A stretch of 64,000 nucleotides of DNA. Source: Aphrocallistes beatrix. Its lineage: Eukaryota; Porifera; Hexactinellida; Sceptrulophora; Aphrocallistidae. The notes below the pieces were generated by a model that saw nothing but the letters and a program-made list of their open reading frames with translations, was not told the origin of the DNA and did no database searches. Position numbers and translations under genes: made by a program. The DNA is taken from assembly GCA_963281255.1 (NCBI GenBank), contig OY725488.1, positions 4,363,925 through 4,427,924 on the forward strand, in the 5' to 3' direction. Positions 11,366 through 23,609 of the stretch are shown here, one piece after another; the first letter of the stretch is position 1; the number at the start of each line of letters is the position of its first letter.

Positions 11366-12489
11366 ATGGAAATTGCTGAACGCTTTACAAAGAAAATCTC
11401 TGTTGTCAAGCAGAAACTTTTTCAACCGTCCGCCAAGAAAGGTATAGCTGTATCAAGCTCTAACCAAGCCATGAATATCCTTTACTTCCTCACAATTGCC
11501 TTGGAAATTGACTTTTCCAAGAGAGAGAACGGCAAAGTGATATATACCACGTGGATTACTGATAACATGGACATTCTCAATCAAGTATTCAAGCTTTTCA
11601 AGTTCTCTTATGTTCAATGTTCTGGAAAGCTGTTCATCACCATTTTTTGTGTAATAGTGACCTCCAAACATTATTTTGTTGTCTACTGTGAGCGTTGCTA
11701 TTCGGTGATCGGAGAGTTTCCAGGTTCTCTACTTAATGGCGAGGCCCCGTCAGAGGCTATAAATAACTCGATATTGTTAGTGCGGAGATCGAGTGAAGTG
11801 AACTATGGTGACCTGGTTGGGTTTCATTCAACCTCTTAGTTGTGCAGATTTTCAGTTGCTCTCTACCTTTGTTTGATCTTCCAAACCCTTGGTTTATTCG
11901 CTGGAATAAATATCAAGAAAGATTAGTGACCGCAACTTCGAATATCACTGCTAAATCTTGGCATAAGCTGCTTGTGAAGCCATGAATCGTAAGGATGCTC
12001 AACCATCAAACATTCCTTGCGCGTTCAAATGCCACGTGCCATTTGACCCAACCTAACATACTTAGGATAGGGTATTATTCGAACCAATGGTTTGCAGCTG
12101 CTATCGAATTGATTTCAGGGGGTTTTGGGATATGTCGTCTACCAAAGATGTTGCGCCAAGTGTTCACTTTGGTCAGACTAACGTAAGACAAGCAAACCAG
12201 AAGAATATGGTGTTTGTTTGAGACCGGTACGAATTTTTCAGCTATAGTCAGTTTATCGAGGGGGGCAGCAGCCATCCAAATTTGGAAGCGTCCAGTAGAT
12301 AAAACCGACTTATATACACGTATTAGAGATGGTGACTCGTCTTCCTTCCGACGACAGCTTCTCCAAGGGCACTTACTGCTGAGTCTTCCCGAAAGAGAAG
12401 AGAGAAAGGTTCAACCTATAAGACAGTTGTGTTCGATATATACTTTTGAGGATTCCTCAATTGGTCGACCTACCTTGACAGACAGATAG
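11366..12489 (+). pseudogene. Mutator-like transposase remnant
   Basis: Frame 11366-11839 corresponds to the N-terminal region of the copy at 41.8 kb (pattern LFITIFC...YFVVYCERCYSVIGEFP, then EAPSEAINNSILLVRRSSEVNYGDLV). After stops, 12050-12130 gives GYYSNQWFAAAIELISGG, equivalent to GYFSNQGFAGTIEVKTG in the other copy. Frame 12214-12489 gives AAAIQIWKRPVDKTDLYTRI and RDGDSSSF, with a catalytic-type D in DGDS. Several frameshifts and stops are present; clearly dead. This is the second of three related remnants in the window. Confidence 0.65.
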
Positions 12490-12730
12490 GTAGGATGTTG
12501 ATGCTGCAGCATATGGTTTCATGTTTTGGAGTTAATCATAATAGGTTAGGAGCTGCTAATTACTTTTGTGATTTTTTTCCAGTCTTGAGGATTACATTTA
12601 CATTTTTGTGCTAATTACATAATTAAATACATTTTGGCGAGATATATCAGAATTATTTTTGGCAAATATGTCTTTCGTAAGCAATTAGTTTAGAAATTTA
12701 GTTCGAAGAAATTGAAATGATAATATGGTA

Positions 12731-13280
12731 GGACGTCAGTTATCCGAACACTATGGGACCAAAGGGGGTTCGGATAAGTGAAATGTTCGGATAACCGACG
12801 CTCTATAGTTTAGAGTCTTTAGACTGAGAATAATATGGCCAGGTGAAGGCAACCTTTTAAATGAAGTGTGCCAGTTTGCCTATAATGTCAACATATTTAT
12901 GACTTTGTGCATCAGTGATACGCCTGGCTAGAGTTGCTGACCCCTGAATCTACATAAATGTCGGTCTCGACCCACATTTATTTTCAACTCCGCGTGCCAT
13001 CAATTAAGTGTTCGCGTGCCATAGCTTGCCGATCCCTGCTATATGCGATGTGGTTGAACGACCCAGGAATGCATATGCTACGTATTTCTATGGGTTGAGT
13101 AATGTATTGGTTTCTATTTACGGTATTTGTGAATGTTATCCTAAATATATAGTAGTAATAGTTCAAAATGTTGGTAGTGTAATTCTTTCGATTCTTTTGA
13201 CTCAAACGGACCTAGGTATACGTATTAGTTTGAACCAAGGGATTCGGATAACTGAAGTTCGGATAAATGACGTTTTACTG
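12731..13280. mobile_element. MITE of Tc1/mariner-pogo type
   Basis: The left end (ACGTCAGTTATCCGAAC) and right end (GTTCGGATAAATGACGTTTTACTG) are inverted, each beside TA (12729-12730 and 13281-13282). The GTTCGGATAA motif recurs several times inside. The left terminus lacks the CAGTAAA start, so it is slightly eroded. ORFs inside (for example at 13008) look fortuitous. Confidence 0.65.
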
Positions 13281-13384
13281 TATATACAAGTACATATTAG
13301 CTACCATAATATATTTTCTTTTTCGTTTGTTCTATCTTGTTGTCAACATTTACAATATAAAATAGGGTGTGGCATACCATTCCA

Positions 13385-13852
13385 CACTGCCTGGACATAA
13401 GTATTCGAACACCATATTGATTTACATCATAAGTATTAAAATGGGTCTACTCATGGAGGCCAATTCATTCAAACGACGACAATCACTGAACATCACTGAA
13501 GGTCTACACACTAGAATTACTCTGTTTAGAAGTTTTCTATTAATCAATTATGCCTCAAAGTTATTTTATATCGTTTGTGCCATCTTGATCCACTTGCTCT
13601 TATTTTATATAATGGTGATGGCAAGTGGAAAGTGGTACAGGGTGACACCGTTGGTAGGAATTGTGCTTTAGAAAGGATTAATACATGGAAAGCTTCTAAA
13701 CCGAGTAATTTGAGTGTGCAAATTTCGAATTTGATGTTAGATCTTCAGTAACTATCGTGGTTTGAATGAATTGACCTCCATGGGTAGACCCATTTTAGTA
13801 CTATTTATGATGCAAAGCAATATGCTGTTCGAATACTTATGGCCAGGCAGTG
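13385..13852. mobile_element. 468-bp Tc1-type foldback MITE
   Basis: Ends CACTGCCTGGACATAAGTAT and the inverted ATACTTATGGCCAGGCAGTG. Most of each arm is complementary (e.g. CATCATAAGTATTAAAATGGG against the right arm). TA follows the right end; the left flank is CA. No coding content of its own; the ORF at 13369-13671 is a by-product. Confidence 0.75.
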
Positions 13853-13854
13853 TA

Positions 13855-15035
13855 TATACTAAGGCAATGGCAGTCTCCAAAAATTGGTACCATGGATTGG
13901 TTAAATACTTCAATCATAAAACCGTAAATTAAATAACTGTTATTATCAACTATATAATTATCTCATATTTTGAGTTCATGGTTGTTTAAATATTCATTTT
14001 GAAAATATTATGTAACCACAATATTTATATTTACTTCACATACAACATTATTGTATTACAGTAATGTGCATTGTTTTGCTGCATATTATTTCCTTTATAC
14101 ATTTATAATACCTCACTTGAAAACACTAATTGCATAAATTATTATTTGGACGATGTCGCTCCTGACTCTACTTCCAATTACAGAGGAGTAGAACACTTCA
14201 TGAAGTTTTTCAATTTCCCAAAAGATGGTGCTCTTCGTGAAAATGGTATCGAAATCTGTTAATACTACCAAAACAAGATTCCAAAGGTTAGTTATTTTTT
14301 AAGTAATGTAATTTAATTATTCTAGACTTATTGCATATACATACTCCAGTTGGTTAGAAACAATTGACTGAATTTAAAAGACTAAGAAAAAGTTTTGCCT
14401 TCCCCAAACTTAGTGAATTTAATCCTCGTTACTACAAAAACGTGGGCATAAGTACCTTTTTTTAATTCGGATAAGTGCAATTTATCTAAACGTGCTCCAA
14501 ATTATCATCGAAAGCGGTTGTCAGCTTGGAAAGACAAAATATCATTTTGGCCCTTAAGGTTTTCCATTAGTCAACTTCAGCCAGACTGTTAGCTAATATC
14601 ATGGAAAAGAACAGTGTAGACCAGAACCAAACTGTTGAGTTCTTGAAATTCGTTAATGATGTTTAGAAATGTTGAATGTGAATTAGGTAGGGAAGAATAG
14701 TCGTTTAACGACGATGTATTTGCACCCTCAGTAGAAATTTAAAACTTTTATTCTGGCTCTTCCCGTACTAATATTATTCATTGGGCATGTGCTACTACGG
14801 AACTAGAACATTGCACACTTCTAATAAAGTTAAGACCTATATATAATGCACTAGTGTTGAAACAAGAGAATAGTAAACTTGCTAAATTCAAAAACTAGTT
14901 TAATATATTCTTTGTTTATTTAGTCGACTTCACAGGCTGTAGAAGTCCGGAATGTGTGACTATATCCTATTGCAAGGCCGGGTGTGTTTGTTCCTTAGTA
15001 CGAGAGAAGTATATTGTTCTCTTATGATGCCTCAA
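13855..15035. other. Unassigned; possible exon around 14100-14290
   Basis: The frame ending at 14262 reads YYLDDVAPDSTSNYRGVEHF, and shortly after it CCAAAG|GTTAGT at about 14285 resembles a splice donor. At 15340-15440 TTTTTTTAG|GTCG resembles an acceptor and is followed by VQDAKNKNPKLQIAEAILKK. Together these could be exons of an unknown gene, but a stop (14260-14262) precedes the donor in that frame. Weak evidence. The rest is featureless. Confidence 0.25.
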
Positions 15036-15122
15036 GTCTCAAGCTAAGTCAAGTCAAGTCTATCTCTCAAGCTAATTCTAGCCTGTCCCTCAAGCTAAAT
15101 CTAGTCTATCTTTCAAGTCTCA
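15036..15122. repeat. Short minisatellite
   Basis: About three imperfect copies of a unit like CTCAAGCTAATTCTAGTCT, with a CAAGT subrepeat. Confidence 0.6.
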
Positions 15123-15725
15123 ATATTGTGATTAACTATTCTTTGGATATTTTGTATGTATTAAATATTAATTAATTCGACTATGTTCATTAAAAACAAA
15201 TAATATGCTCATTTCAATTGTTCTGATACAATAGTTAGTTTGTCAGGGTGGGTAAATGCCTAAATTAATGGAAAATTGAAACATAGATTTTATGAACAAG
15301 TTTAAAAGCTAAAACAGATTGGATTGCTTTATATATGTTCTTTTTTTAGGTCGTATTACAGTGCAGGACGCTAAAAATAAGAATCCAAAGCTTCAGATAG
15401 CAGAAGCTATTCTGAAGAAAGCCTATATGCTTAAATTGCTTTTAATGTATGTAGTTCCATTGAACATGAGCATAGTAGAACTCACTATATGAAACACTAC
15501 AAGACTGTCATTGTACACTACCTTAATCTGCGTTATCATAGCGTTCAAGCGTTCAAATATGTATCAAATGTTCTTTGATTTGTATTAAACGATGATACGC
15601 TAGTATATGAAAATTGTTAATGAAATAAATTTAGCGATGCTACTAAATTGATAAAATATATGCGATTTTTTTCTATAAATTTATTTGTTATTTGTTTTAG
15701 ATTTTGTAGATATCCTGAATATATA

Positions 15726-18428
15726 ATGTCTTCTACCAAATTTAAAATCCAGAAGGAATTATTTGATATGTCCAATGATAAAATACTTTTATTAATAAAT
15801 GTTATCAAAATAGGACGCCGAAGAAAAAACGAACAGCTCTGCATCACTGTCAGTCAGAAAATAACCCAAAATGTGTGTATTCATCGAATAACACATTCTG
15901 AAAAAGAACGCTTGAGATGTAAGAATTCTTGGCCACTTGATCAGCTACGTGTTATAGATGGAAAAGAGCGCTTAAATACAAACAATACCTTGGAATTTGA
16001 ACTCCATTTTGAACGCATTTTTAAATGGTCTGCTTTGCACCCAGGAGATAAGAACAACTTTTTAAGCGGATTATACACTATTGTATGCAGATATACGCTG
16101 AAGAATAAGATTGAGATAAGAAATTTAGATGTCACACGTCTCAAAAAAGAGTTAAGTGCTATTAATGATCGTTCCTCAGATTCATATACGATAATGGAAG
16201 ATCAAGAGCTTAATTTAATTGACTTAAATGAGAATGCCCAAGATGACTATCAAGAACTTACTAATAAGGAAGAACAAGATCTAAAGCGACTATTCAGTCA
16301 AACTACTTGGGCAATTTCTGACTCCGAGGCATTTACTGGTCAGTTAGCACTGCAATTATCTCGATTAGACCAACTAAATATTGAAACTATAATGCGTTCT
16401 GAGGAGCAGATAATAAATCTCATGTTCGTATTAGACACTGCTGTTTCTGAGTTAGAAAGCATGTCTGACCATTTATTTGAATGCGAGACACTCTTACAGT
16501 ATGCCAGAGATAGCATCGAAGTTGTTCAACTTAGGGATACCAATCTGGATGTAGAAGAACGTAATTCTAAGCTCCTCTATAAAGACTTACAACTCTTAGT
16601 TTCCGAGTTGGACCTGGATAGTGATATTAAAGATGCCCTTTTGCACCAACCACTAACTGGAGACTGTCTTGACATATGCAACACCCAAGCTTTCCAGCTT
16701 TTAAATTGCATTAACAAAGAGTTCGATAGTGGCACTGCTATGATGCGTTCTGTGATAGATCAAAAACAATTTATGAATACTCTCAAAGAATCTTTTGTTG
16801 CTAGATTATACAGACATCTAGTTTCAGAATTTAAGGAAGAAAATCGGACGAAAGATGAATTTGGACTTGCCAATTCTTCGGAATATCTTACTTTGCCTTC
16901 TCATAAGACTATTCATAGTAAATTATCTCAATATTCTAACCTAACTTTTTGGCTAAAACTTGCGGAACCAGATCGGCTAAATGATTTAAAAAAAGACTAT
17001 CTAGCAACAATTGGACCTTTGTATCAAGAAGAATTCCGATTATTTTTCCACGAATTGAAGAAGGGAGCCCAAAAAGGTCTAGATAAATCTAAAATACCAC
17101 TTAAACGTACAGGTAGTCGTGCTATTCATAGTGGTTCAAACTTAGAATTACCGGAGCTATATAGTATGAAATCCAATTCAATTGGGCATTTAACTAGATC
17201 TGACTCAGTTAGTAGTAACATTTCAAATATTTCAGGTGATGCCTCTGTGTCTTCGTCTTTGGAAGATTCTGACAGATTTGAACATACTTTCTCTATTATT
17301 TTATCTCAATTTCAATGTATTTGTCATCAAGAACAAAAGTTTCTAGATAATTTATTCCATTTCAATTCAGAAGATAGAAAGATTCAAGATTTCAGCGAAA
17401 AGTCTCAATCTCCTGTTCAAGATTTGAATTCGAATTCCATTGAAGTAGGACAAAACATGAATCAAGAACTCAAAATTTGTCTTACAAGATTGTTTGATAC
17501 TCTACAGCTAGAATTAGAAGGCTATTTTCATAGAATCAGCGACACAGGTTCACCATTCTATATATTATACGTTTTGCAGTACATATATTCCAGGGTTAAG
17601 CCTAAATCAATCGACCCCTCTTCGATGAATTATCTCGATATTTGTTTAAGTAATTGCTTACCGTATCTTCAGAATTATTTTGACAAATACATAATCTTAT
17701 TCAAGAAGCATATCGAGGACACGAAGAATCAGAAACGAACCAAGGATAGTGGGATATTAAATTGTGTACGAAAATATGTCGCTTTTCTTGTGAATACTAA
17801 AGCTATTATGATCAAGTTTGATTACATCAATATAGGTCATATCGAGAGATATTATCTATCTCTAATGGAAAGTGTATCAAAAACTATCGACAAAGCATCT
17901 TTTGATCTAAATAAAACTCGAGGTGATGTCTGTCGATTTGAAAATTATCAATACCTCTTTTCAAAACTATCTGAATTAAAAATTAAATGTTTAGAAGGTT
18001 GCAAAGAGGATTCAAAAAAAAAGAGTCGTGAATTCGTTGAAGAATATACAAAAAGTATGCTTGGACGTCCATTAGAGAAATTAAGCTTCTTTTTTGAAGG
18101 AGTTGAGAATCAACTTAAGAAGGGGACTAAACCCGAAGAAATTGGCTTCATTTCTGAATTTCATAAAAGCGAACTGCGGAAATGTGCAAGCTTGTATCCT
18201 GGTCGAGATGTTCGTAGGTGTTTAGAGACTATTTACAAGAAAGTAGACAAGCATCTTAGCCCTGAATTAGGGATGAATCAGGTAGTTTGGCACCAAATGC
18301 AAACACAGTTACTTGGGCAGTTTAAAAATATAACAGATTTAATTGATAGATGTTATGCAGATGCTAACATCAAATTAGACTTCACTTTAGGTGACCTATG
18401 CGATTTTTTTTCAGATATTCAAAAATAA
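15726..18428 (+). CDS. EXOC1: Exocyst complex component 1 (Sec3)
   Basis: Encodes about 900 residues, close to the usual animal Sec3 length (about 890). Sec3 is a subunit of the octameric exocyst, which tethers secretory vesicles to the plasma membrane; its N-terminal domain binds PI(4,5)P2 and small GTPases. Seen here: the N-terminal PH-like domain (roughly residues 15-120; LLLINVIKIGRRRKNEQLC, then WPLDQLRVIDGKE and FELHFERIFKWSA), a helical Sec3 coiled-coil region (about 190-320), a Ser-rich linker (about 480-515, SDSVSSNISNISGDASVSSS), and the long helical Sec3_C domain to the end. I chose the ATG at 15726 because MSSTKFKIQKELF aligns with the start of known Sec3 proteins. The frame is open back to 15648, and TTGTTTTAG at 15692-15700 looks like a splice acceptor for a 5' UTR intron. 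AATAAA overlaps the stop. No intron interrupts the coding sequence, which is unusual for a metazoan gene of this length. Confidence 0.95.
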   Translation: MSSTKFKIQKELFDMSNDKILLLINVIKIGRRRKNEQLCITVSQKITQNVCIHRITHSEKERLRCKNSWPLDQLRVIDGKERLNTNNTLEFELHFERIFKWSALHPGDKNNFLSGLYTIVCRYTLKNKIEIRNLDVTRLKKELSAINDRSSDSYTIMEDQELNLIDLNENAQDDYQELTNKEEQDLKRLFSQTTWAISDSEAFTGQLALQLSRLDQLNIETIMRSEEQIINLMFVLDTAVSELESMSDHLFECETLLQYARDSIEVVQLRDTNLDVEERNSKLLYKDLQLLVSELDLDSDIKDALLHQPLTGDCLDICNTQAFQLLNCINKEFDSGTAMMRSVIDQKQFMNTLKESFVARLYRHLVSEFKEENRTKDEFGLANSSEYLTLPSHKTIHSKLSQYSNLTFWLKLAEPDRLNDLKKDYLATIGPLYQEEFRLFFHELKKGAQKGLDKSKIPLKRTGSRAIHSGSNLELPELYSMKSNSIGHLTRSDSVSSNISNISGDASVSSSLEDSDRFEHTFSIILSQFQCICHQEQKFLDNLFHFNSEDRKIQDFSEKSQSPVQDLNSNSIEVGQNMNQELKICLTRLFDTLQLELEGYFHRISDTGSPFYILYVLQYIYSRVKPKSIDPSSMNYLDICLSNCLPYLQNYFDKYIILFKKHIEDTKNQKRTKDSGILNCVRKYVAFLVNTKAIMIKFDYINIGHIERYYLSLMESVSKTIDKASFDLNKTRGDVCRFENYQYLFSKLSELKIKCLEGCKEDSKKKSREFVEEYTKSMLGRPLEKLSFFFEGVENQLKKGTKPEEIGFISEFHKSELRKCASLYPGRDVRRCLETIYKKVDKHLSPELGMNQVVWHQMQTQLLGQFKNITDLIDRCYADANIKLDFTLGDLCDFFSDIQK

Positions 18429-18429
18429 A

Positions 18430-18866
18430 TATCACATCTTTAAATTTCTTATCTAAATTTTGATTTGGTAACTAATTCTAATACATGTAGTCTATAATTT
18501 ATGATTATGCATTATTAATTCAGATATCGACTATCTTTATGATTAATTATGCTATGCATACAAACACGAATATTTCATGAGGGATGAAGTAAAAAGTATT
18601 TTTCTTCTCAAGGCTATCGATTTAGCCAATGAGCCATTTGTGGTGTTGGCAGCCTACATAGACGTTGTTCTTTCTTTCTTTCGCTCTATCACGGGCGAAT
18701 TTGTAGACAATACCGTATAGGGAAAGAATATATTCAGACCTATTTATAAATCAAAATCCTCGTAATTTGTTTATTTCAGATATTATTTGTTAATTTCTGT
18801 TATTTCTTTCTTTCTGTATTTTTAGTATATATATAGTATCTATCCACATATATCAATATAATAATG
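18430..18866. other. EXOC1 downstream region
   Basis: AT-rich. Probably includes the 3' UTR at its start. No other feature. Confidence 0.45.
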
Positions 18867-20929
18867 CAGTGGTTCCCAAACTGGAGCACACAGGATTCAA
18901 AAATTTGTACATATTATAGTTAAGGATACCGCCCTCGAAAAAACATATGATTTGCATTACAGCATACGATGAAAGTAGAGCTATAAGAGATGCTAAGCGT
19001 GGGGAGGTATCTCCATCAAGAAATACTGGCACATTCCAAACCGTTTTTGATTCTCATTTCTAGATTTTGAGATACAGTGTCTCAAAGTCTGTTTTTTAAA
19101 TTTTCCGCTAGCACATCTTAATGGTAGAAATTTAGGCACTCAATGAATTGTTTAGGACATACCAATGAATCAAACGCTTCCAAAATCGAATCATAGATAG
19201 TCTACCATATTTGCAACTTCATAGGACCAGAAGAAAGTTAAAATGACAAATATTGTAAATTTTATCGGTGTCCGAAAAAAAAGGGCGCAAAATGTCTGTT
19301 TTTTTGTGGAAATCATGAATAAAATCACCGAGTTAGAATATATCCAAAAAATGGTGGTCCTACGTTCATCGCCAAATGATATGAAACAACTCTTGAAATT
19401 TTCAAACTTCTATCTCAAACCAAATTTGAGAAATAATTCTGTAAAGATGGTCAATTTTGAAATTTTAAAGTCCCGAGATATAGAGATTTTAAGTTTAGGT
19501 TTTAAGAAGAATGTAAAATGAGTTATTAATAATGCACATAAGCATCCACAGACATTTATTCGCATCCCTACTGCTGATTTAGGTATATTAAAGCCAAATA
19601 TTTACCAAAAATAGCAAAAGTACCCTGAAAATCCACAAATTTCCTTGAGGCCCCTAACTCCGAATATTTTGAGATAATTGTAGATAATATTTCATATTCC
19701 TGGCACTGCGAAGTATAATCTATCAGTTTAGAATGAATAAAAAGCTTCCAAAAAGTATATTAGGAAGTTAGAGCGAAAGTCTACGACTTTTAGTTTCGAA
19801 GTTAGGATTTTCGAAAAATGCTACGTCATCAAATGACAAAAATTTAAAACTTAACATTCCATAGGGTGTAGTGCAATTATTATCAAAGAATCATATATGT
19901 ACACTCATAAAAAGTATATTAGGAAGTGAGAACTAAGAATTTGGACTTGTATTTATATAGATAGAGAGATATCACTTTTTGGACCCTAAATGAGGGTTTT
20001 TAACCGAAACTGCGAGGTCCAAGGCCAGAACTTTCAAAATAATTATCAAAAGTTCTCCAATTTTTCTGTACATCTTATTAACGGCAATTGTATTCACTAT
20101 TTAGCATAATAGCTAAATTTGGACACATATTTAATGATTAGATTCGCCATTTTCTAATATATTCAAAGTTCTCCATAGAATTTGTATTACAATTAAATCA
20201 ATGATAAGTCGAGAATTATTTATTTTTTGACAAAGGAATGGTCGAGGAACCTATATATTTTCGCATATATCCTTTTATTTAAAGATATAATATATTATAT
20301 ATCTACAATAGTTTTTAAGATATGACATCAGCCTCTTTCGGGACCTTAGAGGGATATTATGGCCGAACTTTACCTATAATATGCGATATCTCAAGAACAA
20401 AAAGACGGATCTGAACAAATTTTTTTTTGAAACGATCAGAATTTTATTTCTGACCCAGGGATCGCTAAATATCTGCGATCAAACTTGCAATTTCCCGAGG
20501 ATTATATAAATGAACTCCCTTATAGAGCTATTTTGTTTGGATTTTATTTGCCCATTCTTTTAAATCTTTGTGTTTTATAATCTCCAAAGGTGCTAAAACA
20601 ATGTTAAGGTTCATATCATTAAAATAATATCAAATAAGTTAAAACTAATTGGTAAATGAGTCAAAATCCTCTAATAATTTTTCAATTTTTATTAACGCTA
20701 AACTTTAGGGGGTTATTTCGCAAAAGGGTTATTTCGCAAAACATAAAAGAAAATGCCGTCCAAATTGTGCTATCAGATGGTAGACCGATCAGTAATACAA
20801 TGAAATTAGCAATAAAACATTTTGCTGTTTTTTTTTACGCCAGGCAAGATTTTTCGAGGGCGGTATCCTTAATAATATTGGAATGATTGCTATTGGAGTC
20901 CACAGACAAAAAATGATTGAAAACTGCTG
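18867..20929. mobile_element. Non-autonomous hAT-like element
   Basis: Left end CAGTGGTTCCCAAACTGG, a common hAT terminus. Right end is the inverted equivalent (...GAAAACTGCTG at 20929). Subterminal sequences are inverted too (AAGGATACCGCCCTCGAAAA near 18925 and TTTTTCGAGGGCGGTATCCTT near 20851). Flanking octamers TAATAATG and TACTTATG agree at 6 of 8, so the duplication is plausible but eroded. The interior has no transposase; ORFs at 19243 and 20656 are unrecognised. Confidence 0.65.
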
Positions 20930-21349
20930 TACTTATGTATAAATAAATCATAATTAAAATAAACTGTGTATCACTGGTAATTTCCATTATTCAAGCTTAA
21001 AATATTTTCACTCAAATTATTTAAAGATTAGAGATTTGATTTTAATTAACAATTCAAATTTGAATATTTTCGACTTTCCCTTGCATGTGTATTAGGGTGT
21101 CCCAAAAACTGGAAAATTTGAAACTTTAGAGGCATACCCTCCAAATAACTTAATTTGATCACCAAATGTTGACCATAAAAATTCAAGTAATTTGGAGATG
21201 ATTTTGTAATCCCGCAAGATATCGTTCTGATTTGTAATGGGATTTGTCCGGATTATTGCTTAAATTTGCAAAAGGCATATTTCTGAAATGCAAACTAGCA
21301 ACTTTATATTTGAGATATTTCGAGGGTTTATATCAGCTAATACTACATT
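20930..21349. other. Unassigned; degenerate repeat
   Basis: 21095-21330 shares wording (GATCACCAA... ACCATAAAA...) with 52240-52275 and loosely with 59150-59200, suggesting an old dispersed repeat. No gene. Confidence 0.35.
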
Positions 21350-22995
21350 TTGATGATCTATTCTGATTGGATCAGTCAGTCCTGTCATGACCAGCGTTCA
21401 CTCTTCCGTAAGGCTAACTCACTTCTCGGCCTACGCCAGGAACAGGTTCTAACACCTCATGCTGATAATGCTGCTCTTTCTAAGGAACTCGCCAACTTCT
21501 TTGTTCTTAAGGTAGATAACATCCGTTCCACCATCGATTCAAATACATCGTCGTCTTCCGCTACCCCCTCAGATAATTCTAGCATCCTTTCCACCAATTC
21601 AAAGATTTATCTGAGGAAGAAATTGTTTCCCTTGTTTCCTCTGCTCCTAATAAATCTTGCATCCTCGATCCTATCCCAGCATCCTTGGTCAAATCATCTC
21701 TACCCATCGTAGCACCCATCCTTACGAAAATCGTAAATGGTTCCCTCTCCACTGGTCATTTCCTTCTCCCTGGAAGCGCGCCATCATCTTGCCCAAACTT
21801 AAAAGACCAAATTTTGATCCAATCTCTAACTATCGTCCACTTTGCAATCTTTCTTTCATTTCTAAGATCACTGAGAAGGCCGCTTCCATCCAGGTCGTCA
21901 ATCATCTTACATTGCATCATCTCTTTCCCGGTACGCAGTCTGCCTATCGTCAAAACCACAGTACGGAGACTGTGCTCCTGAAGATCACAAACGACATCCT
22001 CCTCAGCATGAATCGCCAACACGTATCCCTTCTGGTTCTTCTTGATCTTAGTTCAGCCTTTCCTTCAATATCCCGGTTGAACACGGAGTTCCTCAGGGTT
22101 CTTGTCTTGGTCCGCTTCTCTTTAGTCTCTATACCACTCCTCTTTTCGACCTCATTAGGTTCCACCTCCTCAAAATGCACTGCTATGCCGACGATACTCA
22201 GGTCTATCTTTCTTTTAAATCCGGTTCCATCTCTTCTGAAGATTCTGCTTTCTCCGCCATCCAATCTTGCGTCTCTGCGATTCGTTCTTGGCTCCTCACC
22301 AACAAGTTGCTTATCAATGACACCAAGACTGAGTTCCTTATAATAGGGACTCGTCAACAACTATCTAAGGTTCAACCTGAAAGCATCTCTGTTGGTGAGT
22401 CGAGATGACAATACCCATTCAATGTCTACTCAGGTCAGCAAAGTTGCCTCCTGCTTCTACTACATCTATAACATCCGGCGTATCAGAAAATATTTCACTA
22501 GGGAAGTCTGTGAAACTCTTGTTAGTTCTCTTATCACATCTCGTTTTGATTCCTGTAACAGTCTCTTGTATGGTTGCCCCTCATCCCTCTGACTCCAGCG
22601 AGCCAGAACAGTGCAGCCAGGCTTATCTACAATGTCTCTCGTACCTTTTCGTCATCTCCTCTTATCAACCTCCACTGGCTTCCCGTTAAACATCGCATTC
22701 TCTTCAAAATTATCCTCATAACTTGCAAAGCCATCCATTCTCTTGCTCCGGACTATATCATCCAGCTCATACAGGTTAAGTAATCCAATCGTACTCTACG
22801 ATCATCCAACGCCATCCTTGAACATCCTACTATCAAATCTTCCAAAACTCTGGGTGATCGTGCATTCACTTTAGCTGTGCCTGTAGAATGGAATCTTCTC
22901 TCTCCGAACATTCGGAATACCCCCTCACTTGCTCTCTTCAAAATACTCCTGAAAACATCTTTTCCGTATCGTGCACGACACAGCTACTTAAATAA
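21350..22995 (+). pseudogene. CR1/L2-like LINE reverse transcriptase, 5'-truncated
   Basis: Joining frames gives a non-LTR reverse transcriptase: [64 protein letters not shown], and [12 protein letters not shown] with the catalytic YADD at about 22180. The C-terminal tail (INLHWLPVKHRI, LAPDYI, GDRAFTLAVPVEWNLLSP, SPSL-type end) is typical of CR1/L2/Rex-type LINEs. The endonuclease domain is missing, and the segment after DLSSAF (normally AFDTVDH...) is deleted, so SSAF runs almost straight into VPQG. At least three frameshifts. Dead copy. Confidence 0.88.
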
Positions 22996-23459
22996 ATACT
23001 CATTAAATTAATTTCAGCGCATATACACACCTGACGAGCATACATACACATACATGCATAATTATCACATACACTTACTTTGATTGAATTGTACACCAAA
23101 TAGAAAATATATCCGCTTTGGAATTTAATTTATAAAATTAGCAAGAAAATTGGGAGTAAGAGTACACTCTTTAACAATTGCGGTTTCTAATTCATCTATG
23201 TTTGGAAAGTGACTAATTGAGAGACGATGCTTTAATACCCCCAAACGACAGTGTATTAAATTAAATGGAATAAAGATAGAGTACTAATCTTATTGATATC
23301 ATAATACTTAGATATTGCAAAATGTAACCTATAACTGCCTTTCTTATGTATCAACACTTTATGACAATATTAAATTTGAGCCAAAAATTATGAAACAAAC
23401 TGTAAATAATCAAATATATCTAAAGTATTCTTTACTAAGGCAACGAATATGGTTGATTA
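22996..23459. other. Unassigned AT-rich sequence
   Basis: The LINE 3' region, if any, fades out into a TACATACACATAC-like patch near 23040. Nothing else seen. Confidence 0.4.
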
Positions 23460-23609
23460 ATAACTAAAATGCGTTGTTTTGAACCAACTCATTTCTAAAA
23501 TGAGTTGAACTCGTTTCAACTCATTTATTTGACCACTACCACCAAGTCATTCAACTCATTCAGGAAAATAAGTTTATTTGCCAACTCAAAATGAGGTGAT
23601 ACAGCCCTG
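23460..23609. repeat. Partial copy of a hAT-type MITE
   Basis: Ends GATACAGCCCTG with internal AACTCATT/AATGAGTT repeats, as in the complete element at 39354-39579. The left terminus is not recognisable. Confidence 0.55.

Noticed and set aside
14935-15030. rRNA-like words (TTAGTACGAGAG near 14995, like the large-subunit rRNA sarcin-ricin region)
   Set aside because: Only about a dozen bases agree; flanking sequence does not match nuclear or mitochondrial rRNA.
21756-22360. Minus-strand ORFs opposite the LINE
   Set aside because: Arg/Glu-rich antisense shadows of the reverse transcriptase frame.
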